From Gammaproteobacteria bacterium (GTDB lineage: Bacteria; Pseudomonadota; Gammaproteobacteria; SZUA-229), in assembly GCA_003228405.1 (NCBI GenBank), contig QIDK01000096.1:1-37212 (forward strand): DNA of 37,212 nt. The letters run 5' to 3'. This document shows, piece by piece, positions 7,810-18,225 of this stretch. Each line of letters begins with the position of its first letter. Position 1 is the stretch's first letter. The translations under genes were made by a program, and so were the position numbers. The notes below the pieces were generated by a model. The model had not been told where the DNA came from and searched no databases. It saw nothing but the letters and a program-made list of their open reading frames with translations.

Positions 7810-8038
7810 ATCAAAAAGCGGGTGAATTCATAGTGTGATATTGCCTGCTTTTCAGTCCTGTTCTAAAAACTTCAAAAAATCTTAAATATTACTCAAAGTT
7901 AAAGTAATTTATCAAGTAGTTCTCTCAACTTGTTGACTTATCATTTCTTATTCCGTTTGTCTCAGTATAAATTCTGTGAAATAGCTCTAAGTTGTTGTCA
8001 TACAAAGGAATATTTCCATATTTATCCCGTATTTTTGC

Positions 8039-8068
8039 TTGACAGTGGTGGGGGGTGGTACCTATAGT
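8039..8068 (+). promoter_or_regulatory. Sigma70-type promoter of the dcw cluster (Pmra-like)
   Basis: TTGACA (8039-8044), 18-bp spacer, TATAGT (8063-8068); 116 bp from -10 to the mraZ ATG. Confidence 0.8.
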
Positions 8069-8075
8069 TGCATAT

Positions 8076-8100
8076 GTGGGGAAGTGTGGGTTGTTGTGGG
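8076..8100 (+). promoter_or_regulatory. MraZ operator: three GTGGG boxes with 10-bp period
   Basis: GTGGGgaagtGTGGGttgttGTGGG, TGGG at 8077, 8087 and 8097, matching the TGGGN repeats bound by E. coli MraZ. Confidence 0.85.
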
Positions 8101-8183
8101 TAATAATGCATTTTCCTGGTGCCTGGGCCACCTGTGTGATTGGGTGGGGTAGAAATAGATAAATGGCGAATTAAACAATAACA

Positions 8184-8642
8184 ATGATTTTTCGTGGCAT
8201 TAACAATCTAACGCTGGATGCAAAAGGCCGTATGGCAATTCCTTCGCGTTACCGTGACCGGCTCATGGAATCGTGCGGTGGGCGCCTGATTGTTACTGTT
8301 GATCGGGATCGTTGTTTGCTGGTATACCCTCAGCATGAGTGGGAAGTTATAGAAGCTCAGCTGGCGGGCTTGCCCAGCTTGAATAAGCAGTCGCGTTTGT
8401 TGCAGCGTCTACTTATTGGTCATGCGACTGAGGCAGAGCTGGACAGTCAGGGCCGAATTTTACTGCCAACCATGCTACGCGATTATGCCGGGCTGGATAA
8501 AAAATGCGTGCTTATTGGTCAGGGTAAAAAGTTTGAAATATGGGATGAGCAGCTATGGACAGAAAACCAGCAGATATGGCTGGATGAGGCAGATAGCGAC
8601 GAAGGCGATTTGCCAGTTGCGCTGGAAAGCCTGTCTCTGTAA
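8184..8642 (+). CDS. mraZ: Transcriptional regulator MraZ
   Basis: MIFRGINNLTLDAKGRMAIPSRYRD and a second AbrB-like repeat ATEAELDSQGRILLPTMLRDYA. Confidence 0.97.
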   Translation: MIFRGINNLTLDAKGRMAIPSRYRDRLMESCGGRLIVTVDRDRCLLVYPQHEWEVIEAQLAGLPSLNKQSRLLQRLLIGHATEAELDSQGRILLPTMLRDYAGLDKKCVLIGQGKKFEIWDEQLWTENQQIWLDEADSDEGDLPVALESLSL

Positions 8643-9580
8643 TGGTAGAAGAAAAAAGCAGCCACCGGCCAGTTTTGCTAACTGAAGTGGTGGAGGCGCT
8701 GGCCATAAAGCCGGAGGGGGTTTATCTAGATGGCACATTTGGTCGTGGAGGGCATGCACAGGAAATTCTTAAGCGTCTGAGTGAAAAAGGGAAGTTGGTG
8801 GCGATGGATCAGGATCCGCAGGCGGTAGAAGTGGCGCAACAGAAATTTGCAAATGACCCAAGATTTGAAATAGTGCAGCAAAATTTTGAGCATCTGGAAG
8901 AAGTAATAGCGGCTAGAGGATTGACGCAGCAGGTTGATGGGATATTGCTGGATATAGGCGTTTCGTCGCCGCAATTAGATGATGCATCCAGAGGATTTAG
9001 TTTTATAAAACCGGGGCCGTTAGATATGCGAATGAATCCGCAGGCGGGGCAATCAGCAGCAGAGTGGCTGGCAACTGTAGAAGAATATGATCTTACTACA
9101 GTATTGATGCATTTCGGAGAAGAAAAATTTGCACGACGTATTGCAAATGCCATTGTTGAAACAAGAAAAGAAACGCTAATCGAAGATACGCTGCAGCTGG
9201 CAAATATTATAGCAGCGGCAATTCCTGTTAAGGATAAAAAAAAGCACCCGGCAACAAAAAGTTTTCAGGCCATTAGAATTTATATTAATCGTGAGCTGGA
9301 AGTATTAGAGCATGCACTGCGCGCAGGTTTAAATGTTTTATCGGTTGGTGGTCGTCTGGTGGTCATTAGTTTTCACTCGCTGGAAGATAGAATGGTAAAA
9401 CGATATTTCAGGGATATGTCACGAGGGCCGCAAATACCCAAAGATATTCCGTTGATGGAAAAAGATTTACAGCAGCCATATAAATTAGTTGGCAAAGCCG
9501 TTAAGCCAGGTAAGCAGGAGATACAGGAAAATCCACGATCACGCAGTTCGGTTTTACGTGTAATAGAGAGAGTGATGTGA
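8642..9580 (+). CDS. rsmH: 16S rRNA (cytosine-N4)-methyltransferase RsmH (MraW)
   Basis: HRPVLLTEVVEAL, YLDGTFGRGGHA, DGILLDIGVSSPQLDDASRGFSF, ISFHSLEDRMVKRYFR. Confidence 0.98.
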   Translation: MVEEKSSHRPVLLTEVVEALAIKPEGVYLDGTFGRGGHAQEILKRLSEKGKLVAMDQDPQAVEVAQQKFANDPRFEIVQQNFEHLEEVIAARGLTQQVDGILLDIGVSSPQLDDASRGFSFIKPGPLDMRMNPQAGQSAAEWLATVEEYDLTTVLMHFGEEKFARRIANAIVETRKETLIEDTLQLANIIAAAIPVKDKKKHPATKSFQAIRIYINRELEVLEHALRAGLNVLSVGGRLVVISFHSLEDRMVKRYFRDMSRGPQIPKDIPLMEKDLQQPYKLVGKAVKPGKQEIQENPRSRSSVLRVIERVM

Positions 9581-9846
9581 AGTTGATATGGATAATAATC
9601 GCGCTACTGATAGTAGCGGTTATGGCTTCGGCAATTGGCGTAATTTATAGTAAACATCAAACAAGAAAGTTATTTGTAAATATGCAAAAACTAAATAAAC
9701 AAATTGATGAACTAGACATCGAATGGGGTCAGTTGCAGCTTGAACAAAGCGCCTGGTCAGCACATGGGCGAATAGAAAAAATAGCACGAAAAAAATTAAA
9801 AATGACACTGCCAAAGGCAAATGAAATTATTTACCTGAAACAATGA
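9577..9846 (+). CDS. ftsL: Cell division protein FtsL
   Basis: Short protein with N-terminal TM and coiled coil between rsmH and ftsI; GTG start overlapping the rsmH stop. Confidence 0.92.
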   Translation: MKLIWIIIALLIVAVMASAIGVIYSKHQTRKLFVNMQKLNKQIDELDIEWGQLQLEQSAWSAHGRIEKIARKKLKMTLPKANEIIYLKQ

Positions 9847-11561
9847 AAAATAAAAATACGAAACCACATTATCAATTTAGACGCGCAGTTGTGTTGTCTG
9901 TGTTTGCATTAATAATTCTGGCTTTGCTTGGGCGTGCGCTGGATATGCAGGTGATTAACCAGCCGTTTTTTCAGCAGCAGGGTGATGCCCGACATCTGCG
10001 GGTAGTGCCTATATCTGCTCATCGTGGTGATATTTATGACAGAAATGGTGAGCCATTGGCAATCAGCACACCGGTTGATTCTGTATGGGCGAATCCAAAA
10101 GAGCTAAAAGATAATTTGCAGCACATAACAGAAGTTGCCAGCATATTAAAAATAAATGCGCAGCATTTACAAAATAAATTAAGCAAAAATTCAAATCGGG
10201 AATTTGTGTATATTCTTCGTCAGGTGTCACCAGATACTGGAGAAAAGATAAAGTCTCTGGCAATACCGGGTATTTATCTGCAGCGTGAGTATAAGCGCTA
10301 TTATCCGGCGGGAGAAGTAACATCACATGTGCTTGGCTTTGCCAATGTGGATGACAAAGGCCAGGAAGGTCTTGAGCTGGCTTATGATGACTGGCTAAGT
10401 GGTGTGCCGGGGGCGAAAAAAGTTATACGTGATCGTCTTGGGCAGGTGGTCGATGATGTAGAGAGAATAAGATCAGCTGAACCAGGCAAACCGGTTTATC
10501 TAAGTATCGACCGGCGAATACAATACCTGGCTTATCAGTCATTAAAGTCAGCGGTAAAAGAGCATAAAGCCATTGCAGGATCTGCAGTGGTTTTAGACGT
10601 TCATACGGGTGAAGTTCTCGCGATGGTAAACCAGCCTTCATTTAATGCTAATGATAGAAGTCAGTTAAAACAGGGTGTGTACAGAAATCGTTCAGTGACG
10701 GATGTTTTTGAGCCGGGTTCAACCATGAAGCCATTTACTATTGCAGCGGCATTGGAAACAGGGCGCTGGCATCCAAAAGATAATGTGCATACATCACCGG
10801 GGTATTACAAGGTGCAGGGCAGCACAATTAAGGATATGCGTAATTATGGAAAAATAAATCTGGGAGAAATAATTCTCAAGTCCAGTAATGTAGGTATAAG
10901 TAAAGTTGCGCTTTCATTAGATCAGGAACAGCAGCTAGATATGTATATGAAGTTAGGCTTTGGCGTAGTCAGTGGCAGTGGGTTTCCCGGAGAGCGCAGT
11001 GGAAATTTGCGTACCGCTCACTTAAGTGATTTTGAGCGTGCCACTATGTCATTTGGTTATGGCCTGTCGGTCACGCCATTGCAGCTGGCAAGGGCGTATG
11101 CTGCACTTGCAGCCGATGGCATTATTTATCCTGTATCTTTTTTGCGGCGTGATAAAGCAGTGGAAGGTGAGCATGTAATGACTGCCGCCACAGCCAGAAA
11201 AATACGCCGCATGATGGAGAGAGTGGTGAGCCCGCAGGGCACAGCTAATAAAGCATCGATTGCAAATTATCATGTTGCAGGAAAAACAGGCACAGTACAC
11301 AAGTTTATTTCAGGTGGTTATGCAGACGATCGTTATCTTTCAGTATTTGCGGGTATGGCACCGGCATCAAATCCAAGGCTGGTTATGGTTGTCATGTTAA
11401 ATGAGCCGGGGAATGGAAAGTATTTTGGCGGGCAGGTTGCGGCACCTGTCTTTTCAAGAGTTATTTCAGGCGCCCTGCGTTTACTGGATATTCCACCGGA
11501 TGACTTAAAAGTATCACGAGCAAAGTTTTCCAGATTAAAAAATCGGGGCAAGAAAGCATGA
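9843..11561 (+). CDS. ftsI: Peptidoglycan transpeptidase FtsI (PBP3)
   Basis: RGDIYDRNGEPLA, active-site STMKPF, SSNVG, KTGT; N-terminal TM. Confidence 0.98.
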   Translation: MKNKNTKPHYQFRRAVVLSVFALIILALLGRALDMQVINQPFFQQQGDARHLRVVPISAHRGDIYDRNGEPLAISTPVDSVWANPKELKDNLQHITEVASILKINAQHLQNKLSKNSNREFVYILRQVSPDTGEKIKSLAIPGIYLQREYKRYYPAGEVTSHVLGFANVDDKGQEGLELAYDDWLSGVPGAKKVIRDRLGQVVDDVERIRSAEPGKPVYLSIDRRIQYLAYQSLKSAVKEHKAIAGSAVVLDVHTGEVLAMVNQPSFNANDRSQLKQGVYRNRSVTDVFEPGSTMKPFTIAAALETGRWHPKDNVHTSPGYYKVQGSTIKDMRNYGKINLGEIILKSSNVGISKVALSLDQEQQLDMYMKLGFGVVSGSGFPGERSGNLRTAHLSDFERATMSFGYGLSVTPLQLARAYAALAADGIIYPVSFLRRDKAVEGEHVMTAATARKIRRMMERVVSPQGTANKASIANYHVAGKTGTVHKFISGGYADDRYLSVFAGMAPASNPRLVMVVMLNEPGNGKYFGGQVAAPVFSRVISGALRLLDIPPDDLKVSRAKFSRLKNRGKKA

Positions 11562-13087
11562 TGGCCGCGAAAAAAAATAATCAGCCGGTAATTATGTTAA
11601 AGCAGCTACTAACAGGGCTGTCAGTAAGCGACTATTTGCCAGAAATTGAAATAAAGGGGCTGGCGTTAGATAGTCGGAAAGTAGAAGCAGGGTATTTATT
11701 TATAGCGCTGGAAGGGCAGTTAGATCATGGGCTGGCTTATGCAGAAGCCGCCGTTAGTCGAGGTGCAGTAGCCGTTTTATGTGATGCAAAATTTGATCAG
11801 TATTGTCAGCAAATTCTATCCAGGCTTATGTCAAGAGCAATTTGCATACCGGTAAGAGATCTGCAGGAAAAACTGGGCGAAATATCGAGTAATTTTTATG
11901 GCAAAGCATCCGAAAAAATATTTATAAGTGGCGTCACAGGTACTGATGGAAAAACATCAGTGAGCCATTTTATTGCACAGGCAATGAACCAGCTGCATGC
12001 TTCGGCCGCAGTTATTGGTACCCTCGGTAATGGTGCGATAAATAAACTGGAACAATCAACTCATACAACCCCAGATGTGATCAGCTTGCATAAAATGCTG
12101 GCCGATTTTAATCAGCAGGGAATAGCGTATGTGTCAATGGAGGTCTCCTCACATGGGCTGGATCAAAATCGATCCGCAGCAATTGATTTTGATGTCACAG
12201 TATTAACCAACCTGTCAAGAGATCATCTTGACTATCATGGAGATATAGAATCCTACAAACAGGCAAAGAAAAAATTATTTGTAGAAAACGCCAGTAAACC
12301 TCTGGTATTAAATATTGATGATGATTTTGGTAATGAATTATTTAAAGAGTTAAAAAATAATAATGCTATCTGGTTATATGGATTAAATGCAGAAAGGGCA
12401 AAGCAGAGTAAGTTATATGTATACGCAGATAATATTATAAATCAGTCTGATGGAATAAAGTTCCTGTTAAATAGTTCTCATGGTGTGTCTGAGGTTAAGA
12501 TTCATCTAATAGGCGAGTTTAATGTCTATAATGTGCTGGCCTGTTTTTGTGTGTTGCTGCAAAGCGGTATAAATTTTAATCATGCGATTAAGTGTATAGA
12601 AAAACTACATACCGTACTCGGGCGCATGGAAATAATAGCCATAGATGGTAAGCCTTCGGTTGTTATTGATTATGCACATACCCCAGAAGCTCTGTCGCAG
12701 GCATTAAAAAATGTACGCAAGCACACTCATGGAAAAGTAATTTGTGTATTTGGTTGTGGTGGAGACAGAGATGCTGGCAAGCGCTCGTTGATGGCTAAAA
12801 CGGCGGAAGAATTGTCAGATCTGATTATTATAACCAATGATAACCCGCGTTCAGAAAACCCGGAAAAAATTATTGATGATATCAGACAGGGCATCAGTAA
12901 TGAATTGCAGTTGATTGTTGAAACAGATAGAAAAAAAGCGATTCAACAGGCCATACAAATGGCAGCCGCTGAAGACATCGTTCTGATTGCAGGTAAGGGG
13001 CATGAGCAATATCAGCTTATAGGCGACAAAAAAATAGCCTTTAGTGATAAGCGTATTGCATTGCAGTTGTTAGAGGTGAATCAATGA
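11558..13087 (+). CDS. murE: UDP-MurNAc-tripeptide synthetase MurE
   Basis: GVTGTDGKTSVSHF, DYAHTPEAL, DNPRSENP (DNPR motif of meso-DAP-adding MurE). Confidence 0.97.
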   Translation: MMAAKKNNQPVIMLKQLLTGLSVSDYLPEIEIKGLALDSRKVEAGYLFIALEGQLDHGLAYAEAAVSRGAVAVLCDAKFDQYCQQILSRLMSRAICIPVRDLQEKLGEISSNFYGKASEKIFISGVTGTDGKTSVSHFIAQAMNQLHASAAVIGTLGNGAINKLEQSTHTTPDVISLHKMLADFNQQGIAYVSMEVSSHGLDQNRSAAIDFDVTVLTNLSRDHLDYHGDIESYKQAKKKLFVENASKPLVLNIDDDFGNELFKELKNNNAIWLYGLNAERAKQSKLYVYADNIINQSDGIKFLLNSSHGVSEVKIHLIGEFNVYNVLACFCVLLQSGINFNHAIKCIEKLHTVLGRMEIIAIDGKPSVVIDYAHTPEALSQALKNVRKHTHGKVICVFGCGGDRDAGKRSLMAKTAEELSDLIIITNDNPRSENPEKIIDDIRQGISNELQLIVETDRKKAIQQAIQMAAAEDIVLIAGKGHEQYQLIGDKKIAFSDKRIALQLLEVNQ

Positions 13088-14424
13088 TGGCTCTGCAGCA
13101 GGCAACAAAAGCATTAAATGGAACAATGCAGGGAAAAAATGTTGATTTTTCAGGCGTATCAACCGATACCCGTAGTTTGCAGGCAGGTGATTTATATATT
13201 GCAATACATGGTGAGTTTTTTGATGGGCATGACTATATAGAGCAGGCAAAGCAGGCAGGCGCTGTTGCAGCCATTGTGCATAAACAGGTAAATACAGACT
13301 TGCCAGTTATTAGGGTTGAAGATACACGCAAAGCGTTAGGGGAACTGGCGACAGCCTGGCGGCAATCATTTAGTGGCAAAGTAGTGGCTATTACCGGAAG
13401 CAATGGAAAAACAACGGTAAAAGAAATGGTGTCAGCAATAGCCGCGAAGCAGGGTGAAGTGCTGGCAACTCGAGGTAACTTTAATAATGATATAGGCCTG
13501 CCGCTTACTTTACTGCGCATGGGTCAGGAAGATTATGCCGTTATTGAAATGGGTGCTAATCACCCCGGTGAAATAGCAAATTTAACAACTATTACCCGGC
13601 CTGATATTGCACTGATAAATAATGCGGCCCCTTCTCATTTAGAAGGTTTTGGTTCCTTAAAAGGTGTAGCTGAAGCAAAGGCCGAAATTTATCTGGGCAT
13701 ATCAGAAAAGGGTATCGTCATAATCAATAAAGATGATGCATTTGCAGATTACTGGGGCGCTCTCTGTAAAGACAGGCAGGTTTTGCGATATTCAATGTAT
13801 GACCAGGCAGCTGATGTGCTGGGTGATTGGCAGCAGACAGATTCAGGCGGCGAATTGAAGGTTAAACTGGCCGATGATGAACTCAAAATTAATTTAAAAC
13901 TACATGGTTTACATAATGCGATGAATGCATTGGCTGCAATAAGCATTGCTGAGGCGCTGCAGGTACCACATAACAAAATTATCCAGGCATTAAATGAATT
14001 TTCAGCCGTAAAAGGACGCCTTAATTTTTACAGGGTAGATAAAAACCTGACCGTTATTGATGATACCTACAATGCTAATCCCGCTTCTTTATCGGCGGCT
14101 ATTAAGGTGCTTAATGAGCTGCCAGGTAAGCACTGGCTGGTATTAGGCGATATGGGAGAGTTGGGTGATGATGAAAGGCGTATGCATTTTGATGCAGGTA
14201 TAAAAGCACGCACTTCAGGTATTGCTCGATTGCTGGCTACAGGTAACGCAAGTCGTTATGCGGTTGATGCATTTGGAGAAAAAGCAAAATTTTTTGAAAG
14301 TAAAGATGAACTGGTTTCATTTATAAAGCAACACCAGTCGGACGAGCTGGGAATACTGGTAAAAGGTTCACGATTTATGCGGATGGAACAAGTGGTTGAA
14401 TCATTAATTAAGAGGTCGACCTGA
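13084..14424 (+). CDS. murF: UDP-MurNAc-tripeptide-D-Ala-D-Ala ligase MurF
   Basis: [35 protein letters not shown]; position between murE and mraY. Confidence 0.97.
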   Translation: MMALQQATKALNGTMQGKNVDFSGVSTDTRSLQAGDLYIAIHGEFFDGHDYIEQAKQAGAVAAIVHKQVNTDLPVIRVEDTRKALGELATAWRQSFSGKVVAITGSNGKTTVKEMVSAIAAKQGEVLATRGNFNNDIGLPLTLLRMGQEDYAVIEMGANHPGEIANLTTITRPDIALINNAAPSHLEGFGSLKGVAEAKAEIYLGISEKGIVIINKDDAFADYWGALCKDRQVLRYSMYDQAADVLGDWQQTDSGGELKVKLADDELKINLKLHGLHNAMNALAAISIAEALQVPHNKIIQALNEFSAVKGRLNFYRVDKNLTVIDDTYNANPASLSAAIKVLNELPGKHWLVLGDMGELGDDERRMHFDAGIKARTSGIARLLATGNASRYAVDAFGEKAKFFESKDELVSFIKQHQSDELGILVKGSRFMRMEQVVESLIKRST

Positions 14425-15506
14425 TGTTACTTTGGCTAGCAGATTATTTAACTCAGTATCATAGTGGATTCAATGTTTTCCATTATCTTACGCTACGTGC
14501 AATTTTAGGAACATTAACCGCATTGAGTATTTCGCTGATTATCGGTCCGACGATGATACGCAAATTAACAATGTATAAAATTGGTCAGAATATTCGTGAT
14601 GATGGCCCGCAGGCGCATTTGTCGAAAGCAGGCACACCTACTATGGGCGGTTCGCTAATTATAGTGGCTGTAGCAATAAGCACGGTATTGTGGATGGACC
14701 TTAATAACAGGCAGGTCATTATTGCATTGGTTGTGACTCTGTTATTTGGTGGCATAGGTTTTGTAGATGATTATAAAAAGCTAAAAGGTGGAAGCAGTAG
14801 CGGGTTATCTGCAAAATCAAAATATTTATGGCAAACCATATTTGGGCTGGGTGCAGCAATATATATTTATCAAACCGCTCAACAACCGATTGAAACAACT
14901 TTAATTATCCCCTTTATGAAAGATGCCATGATCCCATTAGGCTATGGGTTTATTGCGCTTACCTATCTGGTAATTGTTGGTAGCAGTAATTCGGTTAACT
15001 TAACTGATGGTCTTGATGGTTTGGCTATTTTGCCAACGGTCATGGTTGCAGGTGCATTAGGTGTGTTTGCATATGTTACAGGGCATATGAATTTTGCTAA
15101 TTATCTGAGCATTCCCTATATCAGTGGTGTCGGTGAACTGGTTGTTTTTTGTGGCGCACTGGTTGGTTCGGGTCTTGGATTTTTATGGTTTAACACCTAC
15201 CCCGCGCAAGTATTTATGGGTGATGTTGGTGCCCTGGCTTTAGGTGCTGCACTGGGCATAGTTGCTGTATTAGTCAGGCAGGAATTAGTGCTGTTAATAA
15301 TGGGTGGTGTTTTCGTAATGGAAACAGTCTCAGTCATTTTACAGGTGTCTTCTTTTAAATTAACCGGTAGACGGATTTTTAGAATGGCACCTTTGCATCA
15401 TCACTTTGAATTAAAGGGTTGGCCAGAACCAAGAGTAATAGTCAGGTTCTGGATAATTACGGTGATACTGGTTTTAATTGGTCTAGCCAGTTTGAAAGTT
15501 AGATAA
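14424..15506 (+). CDS. mraY: Phospho-MurNAc-pentapeptide transferase MraY
   Basis: [48 protein letters not shown]. Confidence 0.98.
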   Translation: MLLWLADYLTQYHSGFNVFHYLTLRAILGTLTALSISLIIGPTMIRKLTMYKIGQNIRDDGPQAHLSKAGTPTMGGSLIIVAVAISTVLWMDLNNRQVIIALVVTLLFGGIGFVDDYKKLKGGSSSGLSAKSKYLWQTIFGLGAAIYIYQTAQQPIETTLIIPFMKDAMIPLGYGFIALTYLVIVGSSNSVNLTDGLDGLAILPTVMVAGALGVFAYVTGHMNFANYLSIPYISGVGELVVFCGALVGSGLGFLWFNTYPAQVFMGDVGALALGAALGIVAVLVRQELVLLIMGGVFVMETVSVILQVSSFKLTGRRIFRMAPLHHHFELKGWPEPRVIVRFWIITVILVLIGLASLKVR

Positions 15507-15529
15507 ATAGTTAAGGGTATAAAGGGCAA

Positions 15530-16933
15530 ATGGGCGTAACTGTAGATACATTATCGAGTATTTCAGTAGCAGCATTGGTAACAGCTATGGTAATGAAGGA
15601 TAGGCAAAAATCAGAATATATTCTGGTCGTCGGCTTAGGCGTAACCGGGCTTTCTGTGGTGCGTTTTTTACATGCTCAGAATAAAAATATTGTTGTAATA
15701 GATAGTCGAAATAAACCGCCCGGAGTTGAAGAGCTGGAAGCTGAATTTCCAGATGTAACTTTGTGCCTTGGAGGGTTTGATGAAGCCGTATTCATGGCTG
15801 CAAAAAAAATCATTATAAGCCCGGGTGTGTCATTACATGAGCCGGTTATTCAGCATGCGATTAAGCAGGGTGTGCGAGTGGTCGGTGATATAGAGCTGTT
15901 TGCACAACAGGTTAACGTGCCTGTAATAGCCGTAACGGGATCAAATGGTAAGAGTACAGTGATTAGCCTGTTAGGGGCGATGGCACAGACTGCGGGTATC
16001 AATGCGATAGTGGGTGGAAACATAGGTGTGCCTGCTCTACAAATAATCAGCTCAAATGCAGATTTATATATACTAGAATTATCCAGTTTTCAGTTAGAAA
16101 GTTTACATAGTTTGAGGCCGGTTGCAGCGGCAGTATTAAATATCAGCCCTGATCATATGGATCGCTACGAATCTTATGAAGAATATATCAGGACTAAGAA
16201 GCATATATATAAAAAATGTAAAGTGGCGGTGATTAACAGAGATGATAGTCGGGTAAGTGACATGCAGGCAGGGCATTCACTCGTGTCAGGCTTTACTCTA
16301 AACGAGCCTGAGCATGGTGATTATGGAATTCGAAAATTTAATGGTGAAGCCTGGTTATGTAAAGGCGGCAAGCAGTTAATTACAGAAAAAAGCCTGAAGA
16401 TGTCTGGCAGGCACAATATAGCTAATGCACTGGCAGCGCTTGCGCTCGGCGAGGCTGCGAATTTGCCACTAAGCGATATGCTGATCGCGCTTACTAAATT
16501 TACAGGTTTGCCGCATCGCACTCAGTGGATAGCTGAGAAAAATCATGTCACCTGGGTGAATGATTCAAAAGGTACAAATGTAGGTGCCACACTTGCTGCT
16601 ATCAATGGTTTACAGGCAAATAATAAATTAATGTTAATAGCCGGTGGCATAGCTAAAAATGCGGACTTTATGCCGCTTAGGTCTGCGGTTTGTGAGAAAG
16701 TGCGCACGGTGATATTAATAGGTAAAGATGCACCTCAGATAGAGCAGGTGTTGCAGGGATGTGTGCCGGTATTTTATGCAAAAGATATGCAGGATGCGGT
16801 AAATATAGCTGCCGACCTGTCGCACCCCGGCGATTCGGTTTTGCTCTCCCCGGCCTGTGCGAGTTTTGATATGTTTAACAGTTATGAGCACCGCGGCGAA
16901 ATGTTTGTAGAAGCGGTTGAGGATCTGCAATGA
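15530..16933 (+). CDS. murD: UDP-MurNAc-alanine-D-glutamate ligase MurD
   Basis: GLGVTGLSVVRFL, VTGSNGKSTVISLLG, LSSFQLE, NDSKGTNVGAT. Start could be internal, since residues precede the usual N-terminus. Confidence 0.97.
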   Translation: MGVTVDTLSSISVAALVTAMVMKDRQKSEYILVVGLGVTGLSVVRFLHAQNKNIVVIDSRNKPPGVEELEAEFPDVTLCLGGFDEAVFMAAKKIIISPGVSLHEPVIQHAIKQGVRVVGDIELFAQQVNVPVIAVTGSNGKSTVISLLGAMAQTAGINAIVGGNIGVPALQIISSNADLYILELSSFQLESLHSLRPVAAAVLNISPDHMDRYESYEEYIRTKKHIYKKCKVAVINRDDSRVSDMQAGHSLVSGFTLNEPEHGDYGIRKFNGEAWLCKGGKQLITEKSLKMSGRHNIANALAALALGEAANLPLSDMLIALTKFTGLPHRTQWIAEKNHVTWVNDSKGTNVGATLAAINGLQANNKLMLIAGGIAKNADFMPLRSAVCEKVRTVILIGKDAPQIEQVLQGCVPVFYAKDMQDAVNIAADLSHPGDSVLLSPACASFDMFNSYEHRGEMFVEAVEDLQ

Positions 16934-18225
16934 ACGTAGATATGTTATTCAAGAAAAAGCAGAAAACTCTAAAGCACGGGGTTATGAAACCGGACTATGA
17001 AAAACCTGTCATTCTTGAAGGCATTGATGGGGTATTAATTCTGCTGGTTGTTAGTCTGTTGGCAATTGGTCTTGTTATGGTTGCCTCTGCATCTATTACG
17101 ATCGCAGATAGTAAAACATCAACGCCACTTTTCTATTTTTACCGGCAATTGATATCATCAGGCCTGGGCGTACTTTTAGCAATAATGATTTTTAAAATTC
17201 GTCTGGTTTACTGGGAAAAATCAGGCATGATTTTACTGGCTGTTTCATTTGCACTGGTGATTATGGTATTGATTCCGGGAGTAGGAAAAACAGTCAACGG
17301 CTCAACCCGCTGGATACCCATTGGTTTATTAAATTTACAGGTTTCAGAAATCGTTAAATTATTTTTAATGATTTATGTTGCAGGGTATCTGGTGCGTCAC
17401 GGTGAGCAGGTTCGATCCAGTTTATGGGGATTTCTAAAACCCATGTTAATGATAGGTCTGGTGTGCATGTTTTTATTGCTGGAGCCAGATTTTGGTGCAT
17501 CAGTTGTTATTATTATGACTGTTTTAGGGATGACATTTTTAGCAGGAGTACGGTTTATACAGTTTGCAACGGTATTAACACTATTTTCAGCAGCAGCGAC
17601 ATTACTTGTTATTACCTCACACTATCGTTTGCAACGATTAACTGCCTTTATAAATCCATGGGCTGATCCATTTGATAGCGGATTTCAGTTAACTCAGTCA
17701 CTGATAGCAATTGGATCAGGTGGCTGGAATGGCGTAGGTCTGGGTGGAAGTGTACAAAAATTATTTTATTTACCAGAAGCACATACAGACTTTTTATTTG
17801 CCGTAATGGCTGAAGAGCTAGGTCTTATTGGTGTAGTCGTTGTTATTGGCTTATATACCGCACTGGTATTTCGTGCCTTTATGATTGCCAGAAAAGCAGA
17901 GTCCTGTGGTAATCAGTTTGCATCCTATTTATCGTATGGCATAGGAATCTGGTTGGGTATACAGGCTTTTATTAATATCGGTGTAAATATGGGGCTTTTG
18001 CCGACTAAGGGATTAACCTTGCCACTAATGAGCTATGGCGGAAGCAGTTTAATTGTGGTGAGTGCTTCAGTTGGGCTGTTATTACGTATCGCCTATGAAT
18101 GTTCAAATGGGCAGGCAATGACGAAAAAGGTGTCTACTGCTAAAAGACGTAAGTCCAGGGCAAAGACAAAGACAAAGAAAAGAAAAAATAAAGATATGCG
18201 TGATTTAATACAGGAGGCAGCATGA
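16930..18225 (+). CDS. ftsW: SEDS glycosyltransferase FtsW
   Basis: Multi-TM SEDS protein: VNGSTRWIPIGLLNLQVSE, LEPDFGASVVI, PEAHTDFLFAVMAEELG, LPLMSYGGSSL. Confidence 0.97.
   Translation: MNVDMLFKKKQKTLKHGVMKPDYEKPVILEGIDGVLILLVVSLLAIGLVMVASASITIADSKTSTPLFYFYRQLISSGLGVLLAIMIFKIRLVYWEKSGMILLAVSFALVIMVLIPGVGKTVNGSTRWIPIGLLNLQVSEIVKLFLMIYVAGYLVRHGEQVRSSLWGFLKPMLMIGLVCMFLLLEPDFGASVVIIMTVLGMTFLAGVRFIQFATVLTLFSAAATLLVITSHYRLQRLTAFINPWADPFDSGFQLTQSLIAIGSGGWNGVGLGGSVQKLFYLPEAHTDFLFAVMAEELGLIGVVVVIGLYTALVFRAFMIARKAESCGNQFASYLSYGIGIWLGIQAFINIGVNMGLLPTKGLTLPLMSYGGSSLIVVSASVGLLLRIAYECSNGQAMTKKVSTAKRRKSRAKTKTKKRKNKDMRDLIQEAA

Noticed and set aside
7925-8131. 68-aa minus-strand ORF upstream of mraZ
   Set aside because: It overlaps the dcw promoter and MraZ boxes, and has no recognisable domain.
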